A stretch of 64,000 bases of DNA from Micropruina sp. Its GTDB lineage: Bacteria > Actinomycetota > Actinomycetes > Propionibacteriales > Propionibacteriaceae. The notes beneath the pieces were generated by a model, which was not told where the DNA came from, did not search any database, and was given only the letters and a program-made list of their open reading frames with translations. Every line of letters begins with the position of its first letter. Position 1 is the stretch's first letter. A program made the position numbers and the translations under genes. The stretch lies in NCBI GenBank assembly GCA_016716635.1, contig JADJVZ010000012.1:186001-250000 (forward strand), read 5' to 3'. Shown one piece after another: positions 18,103-25,778 of the stretch.

Positions 18103-19004
18103 CAGAAGTACCCCTCTTTCTTGCGGTCTTCCATCGCGGCCTCGGTCATGCGGTCGTCGGCGCGGGTGGCACCGCGCTCGCTGATCCGAGTGGCAGCCAC
18201 GTCGACGAGAATGTCGGCCACGGTGTAGGCGTCCGACTCGACGGCGCCGGTGCAGGACATGTCGCCCACCGTCCGGTACCGGACGAGCTTCGTTTCGACC
18301 GTCTCCTTGCCGCGCGGCTGCGAGTACGGCCCCACCGCCAGCCACATGCCGTCGCGCTGGAACACCTCGCGCTCGTGGGCGTAGTAGAGCGCGGGCAGGA
18401 CGATGTTCTCGCGCTCGATGTAGCGCCAGATGTCGAGCTCGGTCCAGTTCGACAGCGGGAAGACGCGGACGTGCTCGCCGGGGCGATGCCGCGGGTTGTA
18501 GAGGTTCCAGAGCTCCGGACGCTGATTGCGCGGATCCCACTGGCCGAACTCGTCGCGCAGGCTCACCACGCGCTCCTTGGCGCGGGCCTTCTCCTCGTCA
18601 CGACGTCCGCCCCCGAACACGGCGTCGAAGCGGTGCTCGGCGATGGCGTCCAGCAGCGGCTGGGTCTGCAGCGGGTTGCGGGTGCCGTCCGAGCGCTCTT
18701 CGAGCCGACCGTCGTCGATGTAGTCCTGGACCTTCGCCACGACGAGCCGCAGGCGGGCGTCCGCGACGGCCTGGTCGCGGAACTCGAGCACCTCGGGGAA
18801 GTTGTGGCCGGTGTCCACGTGCATGACCGGGAACGGCAGCGGCGCGGGCCAGAAGGCCTTGAGCGCCAGGTGCAGCATCACGACGGAGTCTTTGCCGCCG
18901 CTGAACAGCAGCACCGGACGCTCCAGCTCGGAGACCGCCTCGCGGATGATGTGGATGGATTCCGATTCCAGCTCGCTGAGCAGGTCAAGCGGTTCGTAGG
19001 TCAT
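18102..19004 (-). CDS. cysD: sulfate adenylyltransferase small subunit
   Basis: The protein has 300 residues. The PP-loop SGGKDS lies near residue 38, followed by MHVDTGHNFPEVLEFRD and the family motif GGGRRDEEKARAKER, with SNWTELDIWRYI and the usual C-terminus GATRADDRMTEAAMEDRKKEGYF-type ending. It catalyses ATP + sulfate to APS together with CysN. ATG 19004 overlaps the cysH stop by ATGA; the longer upstream reading lies inside cysH and is not supported. Confidence 0.95.
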   Translation of the reverse strand: MTYEPLDLLSELESESIHIIREAVSELERPVLLFSGGKDSVVMLHLALKAFWPAPLPFPVMHVDTGHNFPEVLEFRDQAVADARLRLVVAKVQDYIDDGRLEERSDGTRNPLQTQPLLDAIAEHRFDAVFGGGRRDEEKARAKERVVSLRDEFGQWDPRNQRPELWNLYNPRHRPGEHVRVFPLSNWTELDIWRYIERENIVLPALYYAHEREVFQRDGMWLAVGPYSQPRGKETVETKLVRYRTVGDMSCTGAVESDAYTVADILVDVAATRISERGATRADDRMTEAAMEDRKKEGYF

Positions 19005-19720
19005 AGGTGCAATCCGCATTCGGTCTTGGCGGCGCCGGCCCAGCGGCCGGCTCGGGGGTCTTCGCCCGGGGCGACCGGACGGGTGCACGGCGCGCAGCCG
19101 ATCGACGGGTAGCCCTCGGTGAGCAGCAGGTTGATGGGAACCCCGTTGCCGGTGGCGTAGTCGATGACGTCATCGAACGACCAGGCGGCGAGGGGGTTGA
19201 TCTTCACCATGTGGTGACGAGCGTCCCATTCGACGAGCTGGGCGTTGGCGCGTAGCGCGTTGTCTTCGCGGCGGATGCCGGTCACCCACGCCTCGTAGCC
19301 TTCGAGTTCGCCGTCGATCGGATCGACCTTGCGCAGCTGGCAGCACAACGTGGGGTTGCGGTCGTGGAGCTTCTCGCCGTACTCGGCGTCCTGCTCGGCC
19401 ACGGTCTGCTTGGGGAGAACGTTGACGATCCGCGCGTCGATCACCTCGGCGAGGGCATCGCGGGTGCCGATGGTCTCGGGGAAGTGGTAGCCGGTGTCGA
19501 GGAAGAGCACGTCGACGCCGGGCACGACCCCGGCCACCAGGTGCGGCAGCACGGTGTCGCCGGCCATCGAACAGGCGACCGCGAGCGAGGAGCCGAAGGT
19601 CTCCCCCGCCCAGGCCACGACCTCTTGGGCCGTGGCGTCGGCGAAGCGCTCGGAGGCCGCCGCGGCCAGCGCCTGCAGTTCCTCGGTGGTACGAGCCCGT
19701 CCCGGGCCATGCGTGGTCAT
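19001..19720 (-). CDS. cysH: adenylylsulfate (APS) reductase, [4Fe-4S] type
   Basis: The protein has 239 residues. The cysteine pattern CC (in PTLCCQLRK) with CAPC, and a C-terminal catalytic Cys in ECGLHL, marks the iron-sulfur APS reductase rather than the cluster-free PAPS reductase. SMAGDTVLPHL takes the PP-loop position and LDTGYHFPET follows. It reduces APS to sulfite and AMP. It overlaps both neighbours by 4 bases. Confidence 0.94.
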   Translation of the reverse strand: MTTHGPGRARTTEELQALAAAASERFADATAQEVVAWAGETFGSSLAVACSMAGDTVLPHLVAGVVPGVDVLFLDTGYHFPETIGTRDALAEVIDARIVNVLPKQTVAEQDAEYGEKLHDRNPTLCCQLRKVDPIDGELEGYEAWVTGIRREDNALRANAQLVEWDARHHMVKINPLAAWSFDDVIDYATGNGVPINLLLTEGYPSIGCAPCTRPVAPGEDPRAGRWAGAAKTECGLHL

Positions 19721-21420
19721 CGAAGTGAATCCTCATCTACGCGGTGCGCCCAGGTGGCGAAGGTCTCGTCCTCGACGCGGGTATCGGTGAAGCGACGGAC
19801 GACGCGTTCGACGTAGTCCGGCAAGAGTTCAGCGTCCACCTTCAGGCCGCGGACGGTGCGTCCGAGCCCCGCTTCGGGACGATCGTCGGTGACCAGGCCG
19901 CCGCCCAGGTGCACCTGGAACGAGAACCGGTCGCCGTCGGCCGTGCGGGCGACCTCACCCTTGAGGCCGATGTCGGCCACCTGGATGCGGGCGCACGAGT
20001 TCGGGCAGCCGTTGACGTGCAGGCTGATGGGACGGTCCAACGTGACGTCGGCCAGGCTCGTTTCGAGGGCGGCGATGGTGGTCGCTGCCATGCCCTTGGT
20101 CTCGACGAACGCCAGCTTGCAGTACTCGATGCCCGTGCAGGCCATGGTCGAGCGCCGGAAGGGGCTGGGGTTGGCGGTCAGGCCGAGCGGCTCGACGGCG
20201 GCGAGCAACTGATCCACCTTGTCGGGGTCGACGTCCAACACCAGCAGTTTCTGGTGCGGGGTGAACCGGACGCGCGTCGAGCCGGCCGCCTCGGCGGCGT
20301 CAGCGAGAGCGGTGAGAATGGTGCCGCTCACGCGTCCGACGGTGGGGGCGAGGCCGACGTAGGCCAGGCCGTCCTTCTGCTGGTGGACGCCGACGTGGTC
20401 GCCGGGCTGGGTGGCTGAGGCGGGCGCGGGACCGTCGGGCAGCGGGGAATCCAGGAACTCGGACTCGAGGATCTGGCGGAACTTCACCGGGCCCCATTCG
20501 GCCAGCAGGAACTTCAGGCGCGCCTTGTTACGCAACCGGCGGTAGCCATAGTCGCGGAACAGCCGCACGACGCCGTACCAAACCTCGGCCGCGCGCTCCG
20601 GCGGCACGAAGGCCCCCAGTCGCTCGGCCAGGCGGGGTGCCACGGAGAGGCCGCCACCGACCCAGAGGTCGTAGCCGGGGCCGAGCTCGGGGTGCTCAAC
20701 GCCCACCAGGGAAATGTCGTTGATCTCGTGGACCACGTCGAGCGAGGGGTGCCCGGTGATCGCGGTCTTGAACTTGCGCGGCAGGTTCGAGATCTCGGGA
20801 TCGCCGATGAACCGCTCCACGATCTCGTTGATCGCCGGGGTCGGATCGAGGATCTCGTCGGCCGCGATGCCAGCCACAGGGGAGCCCAGGATCACCCGCG
20901 GGGTGTCGCCGCAGGCCTCGGTGGTCTGCATGCCAGCGGCTTCGAGGCGCTCCCAAATGGTGGGGACGTCTTCGATCGCGATCCAGTGGTACTGGATGTT
21001 CTGGCGGTCGCTGATGTCGGCGGTGTCGCGGGCGAAGTCACTGGAGATGCCGGCCAGCACACGCAGCTGCTCGGTGGTCACCGCGCCGCCGTCGAGGCGC
21101 ACGCGCATCATGAAGTACTCGTCCGAGAGCTCCTCGGCGCTGACGGTGCCCGTCCGTCCGCCGTCGATGCCCTGGCGACGCTGCGTGTAGAGCCCCCACC
21201 AGCGCATGCGGCCGTTGAGATCGTCGGCGGGGATCGAGGCGAAGCCCTCTTTGGAGTAGACGTCGATGATCCGCTGGCGGACGTTCAGCCCGTTGTCGGC
21301 GGCCTTGAACTCTTCGTTGGGGTTGAGCGGGGCGGTGCCGTCGACGGCCCACTGCCCGGCGCTACGGCCGGCCTGCGGACCGCGCACGACAGCGACGGGG
21401 GGCAACTCTTGTTGGCTCAT
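19717..21420 (-). CDS. ferredoxin-type sulfite (nitrite/sulfite) reductase
   Basis: The protein has 567 residues. It is a two-repeat siroheme/[4Fe-4S] reductase: substrate-site arginines in FMMRVRLDGG and RQNIQYHW, and the cluster cysteines in ACTGIEYCKLA and GCPNSCARIQ. The size and sequence style fit actinobacterial SirA/NirA. Because it lies in one operon with cysH, cysD and cysN and near siroheme genes, sulfite is the likely substrate. The ATG follows GAGGA at a short distance, and that site is inside a hairpin. A leader peptide ORF and promoter lie upstream. Confidence 0.93.
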   Translation of the reverse strand: MSQQELPPVAVVRGPQAGRSAGQWAVDGTAPLNPNEEFKAADNGLNVRQRIIDVYSKEGFASIPADDLNGRMRWWGLYTQRRQGIDGGRTGTVSAEELSDEYFMMRVRLDGGAVTTEQLRVLAGISSDFARDTADISDRQNIQYHWIAIEDVPTIWERLEAAGMQTTEACGDTPRVILGSPVAGIAADEILDPTPAINEIVERFIGDPEISNLPRKFKTAITGHPSLDVVHEINDISLVGVEHPELGPGYDLWVGGGLSVAPRLAERLGAFVPPERAAEVWYGVVRLFRDYGYRRLRNKARLKFLLAEWGPVKFRQILESEFLDSPLPDGPAPASATQPGDHVGVHQQKDGLAYVGLAPTVGRVSGTILTALADAAEAAGSTRVRFTPHQKLLVLDVDPDKVDQLLAAVEPLGLTANPSPFRRSTMACTGIEYCKLAFVETKGMAATTIAALETSLADVTLDRPISLHVNGCPNSCARIQVADIGLKGEVARTADGDRFSFQVHLGGGLVTDDRPEAGLGRTVRGLKVDAELLPDYVERVVRRFTDTRVEDETFATWAHRVDEDSLR

Positions 21421-21423
21421 TGA

Positions 21424-21442
21424 TCCTCATCGGGGGTGAGGA
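21424..21442 (-). promoter_or_regulatory. hairpin masking the ribosome site of the sulfite reductase gene
   Basis: On the transcribed strand TCCTCA pairs with TGAGGA around a 7-base C-rich loop. The TGAGGA arm contains the Shine-Dalgarno sequence just before the ATG at 21420. Sequestration would lower translation unless another fold competes, which fits a leader-peptide switch located upstream. Confidence 0.55.
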
Positions 21443-21513
21443 CTCGCTACGCGTGTGACGGCTGGGGCCATCATCCGGGCGGCGAGCCCGGCGTTACAGC
21501 GGTTGGGCGCGCT

Positions 21514-21588
21514 CTAAGAAGCGCAACACATGACGGCGACAAAAGCTTCCGTCGCCAGGAGGCGAGGGTTAGCTGCAGCGTTCGACAT
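21514..21588 (-). CDS. 24-residue Cys-Cys leader peptide (probable cysteine attenuator)
   Basis: ATG 21588 opens a 24-codon frame ending Val-Met-Cys-Cys-Ala-Ser-stop. It starts 7 bases after a -10-like CACTGT, so the mRNA is probably leaderless. It lies upstream of the sulfite reductase operon and has the same design as the leader at 22899 on the other strand. Leaderless polycysteine ORFs acting as cysteine-responsive attenuators are known in mycobacteria. When Cys-tRNA is scarce the ribosome would stall at the TGT-TGC pair (21523-21528) and change folding downstream. A shorter five-residue frame MCCAS is also possible from the internal ATG. Confidence 0.7.
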   Translation of the reverse strand: MSNAAANPRLLATEAFVAVMCCAS

Positions 21589-21595
21589 GTCGAAA

Positions 21596-21625
21596 ACAGT
21601 GCCCGAGTGTCTCGGCATGCGTCAA
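21596..21625 (-). promoter_or_regulatory. promoter of the sulfite reductase operon with overlapping dyad
   Basis: On the minus strand TTGACG (21620-21625), an 18-base spacer and CACTGT (21596-21601) precede the leader ATG by 7 bases. The spacer contains an imperfect dyad, TGCCCGAG-TGT-CTCGGCA on the plus strand (21600-21617), a probable repressor site. The promoter begins only 12 bases past the siroheme synthase stop. Confidence 0.6.
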
Positions 21626-21636
21626 ATTTCGTCCCA

Positions 21637-22854
21637 CTAAGTGGACGGATGAGCGTTAGCGAGCGCGATGCCAGCGACGGCGCCGATCACGGTGATGGCC
21701 GGCGGCGCGATGCCCGCCTCTCGCGCGGCGGCCGCGATGGTGGCGACGTCGCCGCGGACGACCCGCATCGTCGGACGCGCGGCGTCCGCGATCACGGCCG
21801 CCGGGGTGTGGGGCGGCAGCCCGGCTGAGACAAGCGTCCGACAGACAGCCTCAAGCGTGCCGACGCCCATCAGAATCACCAGGGTGGTGCCCGAACGGGC
21901 CAACGCCTCCCAGGCCACGTCGCTGCGCGGATCGCCGGGCGGCACGTGCGCGGAGACCACCGTGAACCCCTGCGACAGCCCGCGGTGGGTGACCGGGATG
22001 CCCGCGAGGGCCGGCCCGGCGACGGCGGACGACACCCCCGGCACCACCCGAACCGGCACGCCGGCTTCGGCGCAGGCCTGCCATTCTTCGCCACCACGGC
22101 CGAATACGAACGAGTCACCGCCCTTGAGGCGGACCACCCGGCGGCCGGCGCGGGCGTGCTCGATGAGCAGGGCGTTGATGGCCTCTTGGGGCGTGAAGGG
22201 CCCGTGCGGCACCTTGCCGACGTCGATGAGGTGGGCGTCCGGGCAGGCCTCGGCGAGGACGGACACCGGCGCGAGCCGGTCGTAGGCGACCACATCCGCG
22301 GCGCGCAGGGCTCGGAGGCCCGCCACGGTGAGCAGGCCCGGGTCGCCGGGGCCGCCGCCGACGAGGGTGACCCAGCCCGCGGGGGCGTCTGTGTCGGGGT
22401 CGAGGGCGAGGGCGGCGACAGCGGCGTCCCGAGCTCGGGCGGCGGCGCGGGGGCCAGCGGTGGAGACCACGCCGATGGTCGCCTCGCCGGTGGTGCCGCT
22501 GGCGGGCGTCCACGCGGAACCCCCTTCGGCGGCATCGGCGCGGACGCAGAAGATCCGTCGCGCCTCGGCGCCCGCCGCCACGGCGGCATTGGCGTCCGGA
22601 TCATCGGTCAACGCGAGCGCGTACCAGGCCACATCCAAATCGGTGTCGGTGAAGGGACGGGACGTCCAGGCGAACGCATTGTCCGCGGCGAGGGCCGTGA
22701 GATTCGGGGTCAGAACAGGGGACACCAGTCGGACCATCGCCCCGGCCGCCAGCAGCCGCGGCACGCGTCTTTCCGCCACCTGCCCGCCGCCGACCACGAG
22801 CACGTCGCGGTCTTTCAGCACCAGCCCACTCAGGTACACCTGCCCACTTCGCAC
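21637..22854 (-). CDS. cysG: siroheme synthase: precorrin-2 dehydrogenase / uroporphyrinogen-III C-methyltransferase fusion
   Basis: The protein has 405 residues. Residues 1-150 are the NAD-dependent dehydrogenase part (VLVVGGGQVAERRV, TDDPDANAAV). Residues about 160-405 are the SAM-dependent uroporphyrinogen-III methyltransferase (TLVGGGPGDPGLLT, VRLKGGDSFVFGRGGEE, ILMGVGTLE). It is shorter than E. coli CysG (457), and the N-terminal part looks trimmed; the CbiX-like protein nearby may supply iron insertion. The GTG start has no clear ribosome site; TACTCT 6 bases upstream suggests a leaderless start. It diverges from the transporter leader across 44 bases. Confidence 0.88.
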   Translation of the reverse strand: MRSGQVYLSGLVLKDRDVLVVGGGQVAERRVPRLLAAGAMVRLVSPVLTPNLTALAADNAFAWTSRPFTDTDLDVAWYALALTDDPDANAAVAAGAEARRIFCVRADAAEGGSAWTPASGTTGEATIGVVSTAGPRAAARARDAAVAALALDPDTDAPAGWVTLVGGGPGDPGLLTVAGLRALRAADVVAYDRLAPVSVLAEACPDAHLIDVGKVPHGPFTPQEAINALLIEHARAGRRVVRLKGGDSFVFGRGGEEWQACAEAGVPVRVVPGVSSAVAGPALAGIPVTHRGLSQGFTVVSAHVPPGDPRSDVAWEALARSGTTLVILMGVGTLEAVCRTLVSAGLPPHTPAAVIADAARPTMRVVRGDVATIAAAAREAGIAPPAITVIGAVAGIALANAHPST

Positions 22855-22882
22855 CCGAGGAGAGTAACCGTTTCGGGAGGTG

Positions 22883-22891
22883 TGCTAGTGT
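22883..22891 (+). promoter_or_regulatory. extended -10 promoter for the transporter leader
   Basis: TGC-TAGTGT is an extended -10 element 7 bases before the leader ATG at 22899, implying that transcription starts at or next to the ATG. No convincing -35 is visible at the usual distance. Confidence 0.5.
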
Positions 22892-22898
22892 CCCGGCC

Positions 22899-22970
22899 AT
22901 GTTTGCAAACACCTCTGCCGCGGCGCCGGTCGCCGACGTGCGTGCGGACATGTGTTGCGGGAATTCCTAG
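22899..22970 (+). CDS. 23-residue Cys-Cys leader peptide (cysteine attenuator)
   Basis: The frame encodes MFANTSAAAPVADVRADMCCGNS. The two cysteine codons (22953-22958) lie four codons before the stop, and an intrinsic terminator begins 14 bases after it. The reading ATG...Met-Cys-Cys is shared with the leader of the sulfite reductase operon. Placement directly before a sulfur-compound importer fits control by Cys-tRNA charging. It is too short for normal gene finding; support comes from the shared design and the attenuator fold. Confidence 0.75.
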   Translation: MFANTSAAAPVADVRADMCCGNS

Positions 22971-23018
22971 CCCGCTGACCGTTCATCGTCGGGCTGAGGC
23001 CCGGCGATTTTGTGTTTT
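22957..23018 (+). promoter_or_regulatory. attenuator: competing hairpins ending in an intrinsic terminator
   Basis: Three segments can pair in alternative ways. GCGGG (22957-22961, overlapping the second Cys codon) pairs with CCCGC (22971-22975). AGCCCG (22969-22974) can instead pair with CGGGCT (22990-22995). The terminator is ATCGTCGGGC / GCCCGGCGAT (22985-23008, 4-base loop, one G-T pair) followed by TTTGTGTTTT. A ribosome stalled on the Cys codons would cover the first segment, favour the middle pairing and prevent the terminator, so the transporter is read when cysteine is scarce. Confidence 0.75.
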
Positions 23019-23062
23019 CCGGCGCTCTCACGCCCGGCTCCAACCCTGAGATGGAGCCCTCC

Positions 23063-24121
23063 ATGACCCACGATCCGACCCCCGTGCTGGGCCGGCGTTC
23101 GCTGTTCGGCGCCGCTGCCCTGGGCATCGGCGGCCTGCTGGTGGGGTGCTCCTCGGGTCCGACGGTGGACGCCGGGCCGGTCCGGATCGGCTACTTTCCG
23201 AATATCACCCACGCGCCGGGTTTGATCGCGGACGCTGCAGGGTTCTTCGGCACCCGCCTTGCCGCGGCGAAGGCCACCCCCACGACAAGCTCGTTCAACG
23301 CAGGTCCGGATGTGATCCAGGCCCTGCTGAGCGGGTCGCTCGACATCGCCTACATCGGTCCGAACCCGACGGTGACGGCGTACGTCCAGTCGAAGGGGGC
23401 AGGCGTCCGGGTGATCGCGGGCTCCACGTCGGGCGGCAGCTCGCTGGTGGTGCGCGCGGGCATCAACTCCGCCGCCGATCTCAAGGGCAAGAAGTTCGCC
23501 ACCCCGCAGCTGGGCAACACCCAGGACGTGGCGTTCCGCTACTGGCTGTCCACCCAGAACCTCACGGCGACCAAGGACGGTGGTGGCGACGTGAGCATCC
23601 TGCCGCAGGCCAACTCGGCGGCCGTCCAGGCCTTCAAGACCGGCAATATCGACGGCGGCTGGGTGCCGGAGCCCTACTGGTCCAGCCTCGTGAAGGCCGG
23701 TGGGCACGTGCTGGTCGACGAACGGACGCTCTGGCCTGGCGGCCGGTTCGTCACAACGAATGTGATCGTCCGGACGGAGTTCTTGACCAAGCGTCCGCTG
23801 GCCGTCCAGGCGTTCCTGGAAGCGCACCTGGACGCCTTGGATCTGTGCGCGGCGGACGCCGGTAAGGCGCGCGGCTTCGCAGCGAGCCAGATCAAGAAGA
23901 TCACCTCACAGACGCCGGACGCGGGCAGCCTCGCCGCCGCCTGGGGCAATCTCGCCTTCACCGCCGACCCTTTGGCCGCCACCCTGCGGCAGTCGGCCGC
24001 CAACGCCGATTCGGTGGGACTGTTGGTGGCCAAGCCGACCGACGATTTCGCCTCCTTGTGGCAGTTGGATCCCCTCAACGCCGTCCTCCTCGCCCGTGGC
24101 CAGAAAGCAGTCGCAGCATGA
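23063..24121 (+). CDS. sulfonate/nitrate-type ABC transporter substrate-binding lipoprotein (SsuA-like)
   Basis: The protein has 352 residues. The N-terminus GRRSLFGAAALGIGGLLVGC combines a twin-arginine-like start with a lipobox ending at Cys. The fold is the NitT/TauT/SsuA binding protein: RIGYFPNITHAPGLIADAAGFF, then ALLSGSLDIAYIGPNP and GGWVPEPYW. ATG 23063 follows GGAG by 6 bases. The position behind a cysteine attenuator and opposite the sulfate assimilation genes points to a sulfur ligand such as alkanesulfonates, though sulfate or another oxyanion cannot be excluded. Confidence 0.85.
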   Translation: MTHDPTPVLGRRSLFGAAALGIGGLLVGCSSGPTVDAGPVRIGYFPNITHAPGLIADAAGFFGTRLAAAKATPTTSSFNAGPDVIQALLSGSLDIAYIGPNPTVTAYVQSKGAGVRVIAGSTSGGSSLVVRAGINSAADLKGKKFATPQLGNTQDVAFRYWLSTQNLTATKDGGGDVSILPQANSAAVQAFKTGNIDGGWVPEPYWSSLVKAGGHVLVDERTLWPGGRFVTTNVIVRTEFLTKRPLAVQAFLEAHLDALDLCAADAGKARGFAASQIKKITSQTPDAGSLAAAWGNLAFTADPLAATLRQSAANADSVGLLVAKPTDDFASLWQLDPLNAVLLARGQKAVAA

Positions 24122-24915
24122 CCCTGACCTCCTCTCCTCCCGCCCCGGCCGTGGAGCGCGGCCGCGTCCGCCTCAAGGGCGTCGGCAAGGTCTTCGGCAG
24201 CGGATCCCAAGCGGTGACGGTGCTTCAGGACACCGACCTCGACGTCCGTCCGGGCGAGTTCGTGGCCATTGTCGGCGGTTCGGGCTGCGGCAAGTCCACC
24301 CTCTTAACCATGGTGGCGGGGCTCGAGAAGCCCACGTCCGGCACCATCGAAACCGGCGGCAAGGTGGCGCTGATGTTCCAGGAGGCCACACTGTTGCCCT
24401 GGTTGACGGCCACCCAGAACGTCGAGTTGGCGCTGCGTCTTCAGGGCGTTGACAAGGCCGAACGCCGCGACCGGGCGCGGCACCTGCTGCAACGGGTGCG
24501 GCTGGGACGCTACGTCGACCTCCGTCCGCACGAGCTTTCCGGCGGCATGCGGCAACGAGTGGCGCTGGCTCGGGTGCTCGCCCAGGACGCGGCCGTCGTC
24601 TGCATGGACGAACCCCTTGGCGCCCTCGACGCCCTCACCCGTGACCAGATGCACGACCTCATCGAGGACGTGTGGCTGGAAGCCCGGTTCACCGCCCTCT
24701 TCGTGACGCACAACGTCCGCGAGGCCGTCCGTTTGGCTGATCGCGCGATCCTCATGGGCGGGCGTCCGGGCCGGATCATCCACGCCGAGGAGAACACGAT
24801 GGCGCGCCCGCGCGTCATGGATTCCGCCCCCGTCGCGGCCGCCGCGGCCGGGCTCACCCAACGACTGAAGGACGAGGTGGCCTCGCATGACGAGTCCGAC
24901 TACTTCGATATCTGA
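24118..24915 (+). CDS. sulfonate/nitrate-type ABC transporter ATP-binding protein (SsuB-like)
   Basis: The protein has 265 residues. Walker A is GGSGCGKST, the Q-loop FQEATLLPWLTATQNV is typical of the nitrate/sulfonate/taurine group, the signature LSGGMRQR, Walker B VCMDEPLGALD, and the H-loop VTHNVREAV. It overlaps the binding-protein gene by ATGA and the permease gene by 29 bases, so the three are co-expressed. It powers uptake of the sulfur source. Confidence 0.9.
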   Translation: MTLTSSPPAPAVERGRVRLKGVGKVFGSGSQAVTVLQDTDLDVRPGEFVAIVGGSGCGKSTLLTMVAGLEKPTSGTIETGGKVALMFQEATLLPWLTATQNVELALRLQGVDKAERRDRARHLLQRVRLGRYVDLRPHELSGGMRQRVALARVLAQDAAVVCMDEPLGALDALTRDQMHDLIEDVWLEARFTALFVTHNVREAVRLADRAILMGGRPGRIIHAEENTMARPRVMDSAPVAAAAAGLTQRLKDEVASHDESDYFDI

Positions 24916-25738
24916 GCGGCGCCCGCTCGATCCGATCGACGTCCCGGCCCGCCCCCGTCCCACCCGGCGCCCGGGACGCAAGGTGCTCGCGCCGTTGTTG
25001 GCCGTGGTGGTGTTGCTGGCGGTGTGGCAAGGCGTCGTCGCCACCGGCTGGCGTCCGGACTACCTGCTGCCCGGCCCGGTCACGGTGCTCGCGGAATTGG
25101 GGCACCTCGTGACGCTGCCGGAGTTCTGGGCCGCGATGGCTCGGACCTTGTCGCGAGCTCTCACGGGTTTCGCGTTGGCGATCGTCATCGGGACTGCGAT
25201 TGGGCTTGCCACGGCTGGGTCTGCGCTGCTCCGGGCGAGCATCGGGTCTCTCATCACGGGCCTGCAAACCATGCCGTCGGTGGTGTGGTTTCCGCTGGCC
25301 ATCTTGCTGCTAGGCCTCGGCGAGGGGGCGATCATGCTGGTCGTTGTGCTCGGAGCCGCGCCGAGTATCGCTAACGGGGTGCTGCTCGGGGTCGACCAAT
25401 TGCCGCCGTCGTACTTTCGGCTCGGACGCGTGCTCGGCGCTCAGGGTTGGACGCTCTACCGGCATATCGTGATTCCCGGGGCGTTGCCGGCGTATGTTTC
25501 GGGCTTGAATCAAGGCTGGGCGTTCGCCTGGCGGTCGCTGATGGCCGGCGAGTTGCTGGTGGTCATCCCAGGCACGGCGGCTTTGGGTAACCGGTTGGCG
25601 TTTGCCCAGGAGTTCGCCGACGCTCCGGGTTTGATGGCCTACATGCTCGTGATCCTGATCATCGGCATGATCGCCGACCAGATCTTCTCCGCCTGGTCCA
25701 GGTATCTTCGGCGGACGCGCGGCCTCACCCAGGCCTAA
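24887..25738 (+). CDS. sulfonate/nitrate-type ABC transporter permease (SsuC-like)
   Basis: The protein has 283 residues. A basic, Pro-rich cytoplasmic start (residues 1-30) precedes about six membrane helices. The ATPase-contact loop is visible around LGRVLGAQGWTLYRHIVIPGALPAYVSG, and WAFAWRSLMAGELL is highly typical of SsuC/TauC. It ends the operon; repeated noncoding DNA begins about 40 bases downstream. Confidence 0.9.
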   Translation: MTSPTTSISERRPLDPIDVPARPRPTRRPGRKVLAPLLAVVVLLAVWQGVVATGWRPDYLLPGPVTVLAELGHLVTLPEFWAAMARTLSRALTGFALAIVIGTAIGLATAGSALLRASIGSLITGLQTMPSVVWFPLAILLLGLGEGAIMLVVVLGAAPSIANGVLLGVDQLPPSYFRLGRVLGAQGWTLYRHIVIPGALPAYVSGLNQGWAFAWRSLMAGELLVVIPGTAALGNRLAFAQEFADAPGLMAYMLVILIIGMIADQIFSAWSRYLRRTRGLTQA

Positions 25739-25778
25739 GCCGGAGGCCTTGTTGGCCGAGCCGGGCGGGCGGGCGGGG

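Noticed and set aside
18103..18540. An extension of CysN beyond 18102
   Set aside because: It overlaps cysD in another frame and has shadow composition; the CysN family starts with the G1 loop a few residues after ATG 18102.
22985..23018. A SAM or other known riboswitch before the sulfonate transporter
   Set aside because: I could not see any conserved riboswitch core; a Cys-Cys leader ORF with alternative hairpins explains the region better. A covariance search would settle it.
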